64,000 bases of DNA from positions 496,001-560,000 of the forward strand of contig NZ_CP017770.1 of NCBI RefSeq assembly GCF_001857945.1. The letters run 5' to 3'. Within the stretch, counting starts at the first letter, position 1; the number at the start of each line of letters is the position of its first letter. Below are positions 58,957 to 64,000 of the stretch, in pieces. Source of the stretch: Paenibacillus crassostreae (lineage in GTDB: Bacteria; Bacillota; Bacilli; Paenibacillales; Paenibacillaceae). A program made the position numbers and the translations under genes. The notes under the pieces are model-generated. The model was not told where the DNA came from, did no database searches, and saw only the letters and a program-made list of their open reading frames with translations.

Positions 58957-58998
58957 AAAGTCTACCGATCGTTTACATCGGTAGACTTTACTTTTTTT
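58957..58998 (+). terminator. Terminator after SMR pair
   Basis: AAAGTCTACCGAT (58957-58969) pairs perfectly with ATCGGTAGACTTT (58977-58989), followed by seven T after AC. On the minus strand it may also serve the aldo/keto reductase gene. Confidence 0.9.
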
Positions 58999-59009
58999 GT
59001 TATCACTGA

Positions 59010-59990
59010 TTATAGAGCACCAATTACTGGATGAGGAACATATGGCTCTTCCATCGATGCAATTTCTTCAGGTGTTAACGTAATTGAAAGAGCACCTACC
59101 GCATCTTCAAGATGAGAGTTTTTCGTTGCCCCGATAATAGGAGCTGATATCGGTTCTTTCTGCAACAGCCAGGCTAGGGCAATATGAACGCGGGATACGC
59201 CTCGTTGTTCTGCGATAGCTGCAACCCGCTCCACAATCAATCGATCAGTAATTGCAGTGGCATCATACTTAGATTTCTGAACTTCATCAGTTTCAGAACG
59301 ATGTGTTGTTTCCGACCAATCACGTGTCAATCTTCCCGATGCGAGTGGACTGTATGGAATCACACCGATTTTTTCTTCCTTACAAAGCGGCAACATTTCT
59401 CTCTCTTCTTCACGGTATAATAGGTTTAAATGGTTCTGCATCGATACAAAACGGGTCCATCCATTTTTCTCAGCTACATATAACGCCTTCTGGAACTGCC
59501 ATGCGTACATTGCAGAAGCACCAATGTATCTTGCCTTCCCAGCCTTCACAACATCATGCAGGGCTTCCATCGTCTCTTCAATAGGTGTATTGTAATCCCA
59601 GCGATGAATTTGGTATAAATCGACGTAATCTGTTCCCAATCTCTTCAGACTCTTATCAATTTCACTCATAATTGCCTTTCGTGAAAGTCCGGCACCATTT
59701 GGACCTTCATGCATACGGAAATTGACCTTGGTCGCGAGGACAATTTCATCCCGATTCGCATAATCCTTGAGGGCCCGTCCCACAATTTCCTCACTTGTTC
59801 CATCCGCATACACATTCGCAGTATCAAAAAAGTTGATCCCTAACTCAATGGCTTTTTTAATAATGGGACGACTGCGCTCTTCTTCCAGTACCCATGGATG
59901 AATCCACTTCTCTGCCACACCAAAGCCCATACAGCCAAGACAAAGTCGTGATACATCTAAGCCAGTATTTCCAAGTTTCACATATTCCAT
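59010..59990 (-). CDS. Aldo/keto reductase (YhdN/IolS-like)
   Basis: A 326-residue AKR. EYVKLGNTGLDVSRLCLGCM start, NFFDTANVYADGTSEEIVGR (Asp, Tyr), LATKVNFRM (Lys), LYQIHRWD (His), then APIIGATKNSHLEDAVGAL for NADP binding. General reduction of aldehydes or sugar-like carbonyls; substrate unknown. ATG 59990 follows AGCGAGG with 10-base spacing; the TTG at 60011 is rejected. Confidence 0.9.
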   Translation of the reverse strand: MEYVKLGNTGLDVSRLCLGCMGFGVAEKWIHPWVLEEERSRPIIKKAIELGINFFDTANVYADGTSEEIVGRALKDYANRDEIVLATKVNFRMHEGPNGAGLSRKAIMSEIDKSLKRLGTDYVDLYQIHRWDYNTPIEETMEALHDVVKAGKARYIGASAMYAWQFQKALYVAEKNGWTRFVSMQNHLNLLYREEEREMLPLCKEEKIGVIPYSPLASGRLTRDWSETTHRSETDEVQKSKYDATAITDRLIVERVAAIAEQRGVSRVHIALAWLLQKEPISAPIIGATKNSHLEDAVGALSITLTPEEIASMEEPYVPHPVIGAL

Positions 59991-60132
59991 TTGATAGTGC
60001 CTCGCTTTCAAATATTTTGTTCAGATACAGTTAATTCACTTCGATTTGGTCTATTCTGATTATATAACGATCCAAGATCTTTCTAACAGGGCAAATGTCA
60101 GCCGGGGGACGATCTATCTTCATTCTATATTA

Positions 60133-61488
60133 TTAATCCAAAATAGCACCATTCTGATACAGCAATGCTTGCAGTTCTTTAATACTTACATCCTGAGGTG
60201 AGATATTGTGTTTAATTGCAAGTGCCGCAGCCGTTCCGCTCGCCTGTCCCGTAGCCATACAGCTTGGAGACAATCTCGTTGTCCCTAAGGCTTCATGTGA
60301 AGTAGAGATACATCTTCCGCCCACAAGCAAGTTATCAATATTCTGCGGAAGCAAACAACGATAAGGAATATCATAAGCGCCATCCCCTTCAATCCATGAC
60401 ACATTAACATTATTCCCGGATGGTGCGTGCACATCAATGGGGTATCCACTCCGGGCAATTACATCCTCAAACCGTTTACCCTCAATAACATCATGCATTG
60501 AAAGAATATACTGCCCTTCAATTCTACGACTCTCACGAATCCCAATCTGGGTGCCTACCTGTGAGATGCTCGCTTCTTCAAAACCGGGTAAAGATCTCTT
60601 CATAAAATCAGCTACCATTAGTACCTGCTTGCGTCCCAATTCCTCTGCTAACGTAAGATCTTCAACATTGGTTCCATCCAAACCCTGGATGCGTGTCATA
60701 TTCACCAGTACCTCATCGGCCTCTGGCCCGCTGAAAAATAATACTTGGTCCCGTTTAATTGGTAGATCTGCTTCCTTCCAATGTTTATAAAACCCTTGAA
60801 CAGCAGACAAATATAGATCAGGCAGCTCATCAAACGGAGTTTTGTGATAAAATTCATCCGGGTGTTCGATAATATATGCTTTAACCTTAGATAAATTAAC
60901 ACCTCGCATACGAAACTTCATCGTCATGGGTTGCGTCAAGTGGTCTCCTTCGCGACCTTGAAGAACAGGCGCTCCGGACAAGTAAGCCAAATCCGCATCA
61001 CCGGAAGTATCAATGAAGATACGACCCTTCAGCTTAATCCGTCCAGATTTAGTAGTCACTGTTACCCCGTTAATGCTGTTATCCTTTACCGAGACGTCAT
61101 CAACAAAACTGTGAAACAGTAAGCGCACGCCGGCTTCTTTAAGCATGTCTACTGCAAGTACTTTATAGACTTCGGGATGGAAGGGAGTAATGGTATGCAC
61201 AAATCCACACGTATCGCGTACATGTCCAGGGGAGGCATTCAAAGCGGTTAATCGATCCACCATTTCTTGGCCCGTCCCTTTGATTACCTGCTTACCCTCC
61301 GTCGTATGGAAGGTCATCCACGGATATACCAAGGCTGCTGTAGACATCCCTCCGGCAAAACCATAACGTTCGATCAATACCGTCTTCGCGCCTCCCCGCC
61401 CTGCTGCTAAAGCTGCATGTATACCTGCTGGACCCGCTCCGACTACAACTACGTCGGCTTCTATAATGGATGCAATTTGATTTGTCAT
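60133..61488 (-). CDS. FAD-dependent oxidoreductase (FAD_oxidored type)
   Basis: A 451-residue flavoprotein: N-terminal dinucleotide fold DVVVVGAGPAGIHAALAAGR, then KTVLIERYGFAGGMSTAALV; the second flavin-contact motif is GRIFIDTSGDADLAYLSGA, and the C-terminal NLLVGGRCISTSHEALGTTR and CMATGQASGTAAALA finish the fold. PF12831-like enzymes are often in sugar or glycan catabolic clusters (oxidation of hydroxyl groups). It follows the sugar ABC transporter by 22 bp and is likely in its operon. Confidence 0.88.
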   Translation of the reverse strand: MTNQIASIIEADVVVVGAGPAGIHAALAAGRGGAKTVLIERYGFAGGMSTAALVYPWMTFHTTEGKQVIKGTGQEMVDRLTALNASPGHVRDTCGFVHTITPFHPEVYKVLAVDMLKEAGVRLLFHSFVDDVSVKDNSINGVTVTTKSGRIKLKGRIFIDTSGDADLAYLSGAPVLQGREGDHLTQPMTMKFRMRGVNLSKVKAYIIEHPDEFYHKTPFDELPDLYLSAVQGFYKHWKEADLPIKRDQVLFFSGPEADEVLVNMTRIQGLDGTNVEDLTLAEELGRKQVLMVADFMKRSLPGFEEASISQVGTQIGIRESRRIEGQYILSMHDVIEGKRFEDVIARSGYPIDVHAPSGNNVNVSWIEGDGAYDIPYRCLLPQNIDNLLVGGRCISTSHEALGTTRLSPSCMATGQASGTAAALAIKHNISPQDVSIKELQALLYQNGAILD

Positions 61489-61510
61489 GAGAGTTAACTT
61501 CCTTTCTGTC

Positions 61511-62356
61511 CTACTTCAGTCCGGTTAATGCAACACCTTCAATAAATTTTTTCTGGGCCAGGAAGAAAACGACTAGAAGGGGTACGGTTGCCATAACAGA
61601 AGCCGCCATAAGTAACTGCCATTCGGTCCCCGCTGTATCCGTGAATAACTTAAGACCCACGGGAAGTGTAAATAAATGATTGGAGCTAATAAAAATAAGC
61701 GGATCAAAGTAGTTATCCCAGCTATGCAGAAATGTAAAAATGGCTAGTGTAGCTAATGTTGGCCCTGCTAACGGAAGCATGATACGCCAGAACGTCGTCC
61801 ACGGCGAGCAGCCATCTATTTTGGCCGCTTCATCTAACTCACCAGGCACTGTGATAAAAAATTGGCGGAGCAGAAAAACACCAAACATTCCACCTGCGCC
61901 AAGCATCGGCGGCACAATCAACGGAAAATGTGTATCTGTCAAATGGAGTTTCGTAAACCAAATAAACATCGGAATCGCTGTAACCTCTGTTGGGATCATC
62001 ATTCCTGTCAGTAACACAAGAAATACGATATGTCTTAAAGCAAAGTGAAGTTTAGCAAATGCATATCCTGCCAGAGCGGCAAACACACAAGTTCCTACAG
62101 TAACAAGGACTCCGATATATACACTATTAAAGAAATAAAGTGGAAACTCCGGCTGAGCTTTGAACACATCCGAGAAGTTCGACCATACAAAGGGATCAGG
62201 CCACCATTGTGGCGGGAACATGAAAATTTTGGTCTGCTGCTTAAGTGCCGTAGTTACCATCCAGAAAAAAGGAAATATAACTAGGATGGAAACGAAGGAT
62301 AATAACAAATAGATCGGCAGATTTTTCACTACTATAGCCAGCTTTTTACTCTTCAT
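61511..62356 (-). CDS. Carbohydrate ABC importer permease (MalG-like)
   Basis: A 281-residue permease with six spans. The EAA motif is ELDEAAKIDGCSPWTTFWRI, directly preceding MLPLAGPTLATLA. N-terminal LLLSFVSILVIFPFFWMVTTALK is standard for MalG/AraQ-type CUT1 permeases. It overlaps the MalF-like gene by 11 bp. It brings an unknown oligosaccharide or polyol into the cell. Confidence 0.92.
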   Translation of the reverse strand: MKSKKLAIVVKNLPIYLLLSFVSILVIFPFFWMVTTALKQQTKIFMFPPQWWPDPFVWSNFSDVFKAQPEFPLYFFNSVYIGVLVTVGTCVFAALAGYAFAKLHFALRHIVFLVLLTGMMIPTEVTAIPMFIWFTKLHLTDTHFPLIVPPMLGAGGMFGVFLLRQFFITVPGELDEAAKIDGCSPWTTFWRIMLPLAGPTLATLAIFTFLHSWDNYFDPLIFISSNHLFTLPVGLKLFTDTAGTEWQLLMAASVMATVPLLVVFFLAQKKFIEGVALTGLK

Positions 62357-63302
62357 GATGTACCCACCTTTTTCTCATATTCCATTGTAAGATGGTCAAT
62401 ACCAGTACAAGGAAAAACAATATAAAAGCTATTGCAGATGCATACCCAAAATCAAATATTTTAAAAGCTTGCTGGTAAATATAGTACACAAGTACGTAAG
62501 TACTCGTACCCGGACCTCCATCCGTCATCACTTGGATTTGCGAGAATACCTTTAACGAACCTATCAGGGTTAGGATCAGAGCCAGAAAGATTGAAGGCGA
62601 AATCATCGGCAACGTTACATGAGTAAACATTTTTGATTTAGAGGCACCGTCTATCCTCGCGGCTTCATAATATAATTTGGGCACATCCTGCAGCGCAGCA
62701 AGAAAAATAACCATATTCAATCCTACATTTTTTAATACACTTACGATGATCACCACAGGCATTGCCAATTGAAAATTATATAACCACGCGGGTCCCTGAA
62801 TGTGAAACAGCTGTAATATTTCATTTATAAGACCTGATTCCGTTGCGAAAATATATTTCCAGGCGATCGCCCACACCACAATCGAGGTAACGACAGGTGT
62901 GAAAATAGCTGTACGAAACAATCCGATTCCCGGTATTTTTCGATTAAGCAATACTGCCAATCCTAAAGCTAAGCAAAGATTTAAAGGAATCAACCCTGCA
63001 GAGAAATAAAGCGTTTGTCCTACAGACTTCCAGAAAAGCGGATCCTCGCTAAACGCCTTTTTATAATTGTCCAGACCAATAAAAGACGATGTATGAAGTA
63101 AGGAATAATCGGTAAAACTCATAAAAAAAGCACCAACAATCGGGACAAATAAAAACAAAATATAACCCAAAACCATCGGTGAAATAAAGAGCCAAGCAAA
63201 CCAGCCTTCACTGCGATGCAGACGACTTTTTTTGCGTTTCCCTAGTCCTGCCTGAACCCTGTATTCTTCAGCTTGAGCATTTTTTACGCCCGTAATATTC
63301 AC
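62346..63302 (-). CDS. Carbohydrate ABC importer permease (MalF/UgpA-like)
   Basis: A 318-residue permease. The first span is in LFISPMVLGYILFLFVPIVG (about residues 35-55), and the EAA motif is LYYEAARIDGASKSKMFTHV, then TLPMISPSIFLALI. About 33 basic N-terminal residues (GKRKKSRLHRSEG) face the cytoplasm. It overlaps the MalG-like gene and follows the binding protein by 22 bp. The usual ATPase (MsmX type) is not encoded here. Confidence 0.92.
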   Translation of the reverse strand: MNITGVKNAQAEEYRVQAGLGKRKKSRLHRSEGWFAWLFISPMVLGYILFLFVPIVGAFFMSFTDYSLLHTSSFIGLDNYKKAFSEDPLFWKSVGQTLYFSAGLIPLNLCLALGLAVLLNRKIPGIGLFRTAIFTPVVTSIVVWAIAWKYIFATESGLINEILQLFHIQGPAWLYNFQLAMPVVIIVSVLKNVGLNMVIFLAALQDVPKLYYEAARIDGASKSKMFTHVTLPMISPSIFLALILTLIGSLKVFSQIQVMTDGGPGTSTYVLVYYIYQQAFKIFDFGYASAIAFILFFLVLVLTILQWNMRKRWVHHEE

Positions 63303-63324
63303 GGCACTCTTTCCTTTCTTGGAC

Positions 63325-64000
63325 TTACTTTAACAAAGGTGTAATCGCTTCATCTGCATTCTTCAATACTTCTTGGACTGTTCCAGATTGCGAATATAAA
63401 TAATCAAGCACTGATTTCATATTCGAATCAATTTTTGCCCAATCCTTAAAGCTTGGTAAAGTTTGCGCTGCAGCCATTTGATCAATTACAGCCAGTTTCA
63501 TACTTTCAGCAGACGGACCTTGGTTTAAGAAAGCATCTGATTCAAGTACACTTTTACGACTAGGCACAAAATATTGAGATGTGATGGTCATGTTATCTGG
63601 ATTTGTAATATATTTCAGGAATTCAATGGCCTCCTCAGGATGTTGTGAATCTTTGAAAAGGGTAACTGCAGCGTACCCGAGTGTTGTTCCAAGTCCATTG
63701 GGTCCAGCTGGCAAAGGTGCAATATCCCATTCAAAATCCGTAACCGCCTTGGCTTTACCCATATAACTGAACAATTCTTTTTGCATCGCTATTTTTCCTG
63801 AATCAAATGTCGTTTGATCACCCGGCTTCGGATGAACACCATCTTTAAAAATCATATCCGAAAACAATTGCAAGGCTTGCTCCCCTTGGCTCGAATCCAA
63901 TGTGAATTCTGTACCTTCTTTGTTAATTAATTCTGCTCCATAAGCGTTAAAAAGCGTTTGCAACGCATCAGGCCAATTCTCCCACCCATTCCGAATAAGA
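63325..64000 (-). CDS. Sugar-binding extracellular protein, partial (5' end outside window)
   Basis: The frame runs past the window end: the codons before 63963 read IRNGWENWPDAL, then QTLFNAYGAELINKEGTEFT. The visible 225 residues are the C-terminal half of an SBP_bac_1 protein (MPSGP-like IAPLPAGPNGLGTTLGYAAV, HPEEAIEFLKYITNPDNMT, FVPSRKSVLESDAFLN). It supplies substrate to the MalF/MalG-like permeases. The TTG at 63963 is not the start. Sugar specificity cannot be told. Confidence 0.9.
   Translation of the reverse strand, partial: LIRNGWENWPDALQTLFNAYGAELINKEGTEFTLDSSQGEQALQLFSDMIFKDGVHPKPGDQTTFDSGKIAMQKELFSYMGKAKAVTDFEWDIAPLPAGPNGLGTTLGYAAVTLFKDSQHPEEAIEFLKYITNPDNMTITSQYFVPSRKSVLESDAFLNQGPSAESMKLAVIDQMAAAQTLPSFKDWAKIDSNMKSVLDYLYSQSGTVQEVLKNADEAITPLLK

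Overview
The window looks like the chromosome of a low-GC, spore-forming Bacillota, most probably a Paenibacillus. The reasons are strong GGAGG-type ribosome binding sites, T-tailed hairpin terminators, a guanidine-I riboswitch ahead of a YkkC/YkkD-like SMR pair, a DUF4179 anti-sigma operon, DUF4317 and SF0329 family genes, and many TetR, MerR, Rrf2, AraC and WYL regulators. No rRNA, tRNA, CRISPR or phage module was seen. Almost all genes lie on the minus strand.

Layout. 0-5.5 kb: TetR regulator, PepSY remnant, DUF1259 protein, PPOX flavoprotein, DrrAB-like ABC exporter, and one intact and one decayed alcohol dehydrogenase. 5.6-10.5 kb: a five-gene nickel/peptide (possibly metallophore) ABC importer. 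11-13.6 kb: four small secreted, lipo- or membrane proteins, each bounded by copies of one dispersed repeat. 14-17.4 kb: response regulator, ABC ATPase, ABC permease and histidine kinase in one operon. 17.5-30.9 kb: lipoprotein, small proteins, serine hydrolase, MFS efflux pump, a MalT-like LuxR regulator overlapping a Tet(M)-like ribosomal protection protein, an ECF sigma gene broken by an in-frame TGA with its DUF4179 partner, and a divergent SDR/MerR pair. 31-35.3 kb: amidohydrolase plus a 1056-residue GNAT fusion protein. 35.5-43.2 kb: aldo/keto reductase with Rrf2 regulator, lipoprotein with SUMF1 protein, DUF2975 with YozG-like regulator, SF0329 and DUF4317. 43.4-45.4 kb: an IS3-family (IS150-type) element inserted in a lipoprotein gene with a 3-bp duplication. 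45.7-48.6 kb: a GC-rich TetR-SDR-SDR island that looks foreign. 49-54 kb: a second run of minus-strand accessory genes punctuated by the repeat. 54-64 kb: SDR/AraC, DinB, WYL, guanidine exporters, aldo/keto reductase, an FAD oxidoreductase and a sugar ABC importer cut by the window end.

The most unusual signal is the dispersed repeat. Each copy is a roughly 32-bp imperfect palindrome containing CCCGTTAGC. It often occurs as two boxes flanking a hairpin whose sequence differs from copy to copy. Twelve loci were found, all in accessory stretches. They sit within a few bases of the stop codons of same-strand genes, and one abuts and beheads a lipoprotein reading frame. The layout recalls a cassette array, but no recombinase was seen and a REP/MITE explanation remains open.

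Decay is widespread: at least nine gene fragments or frame-disrupted genes were recognised, several beside the repeats. Two long homopolymer tracts (G14 in a ribosome binding site, C8 at a frameshift) could be switches or sequence errors.
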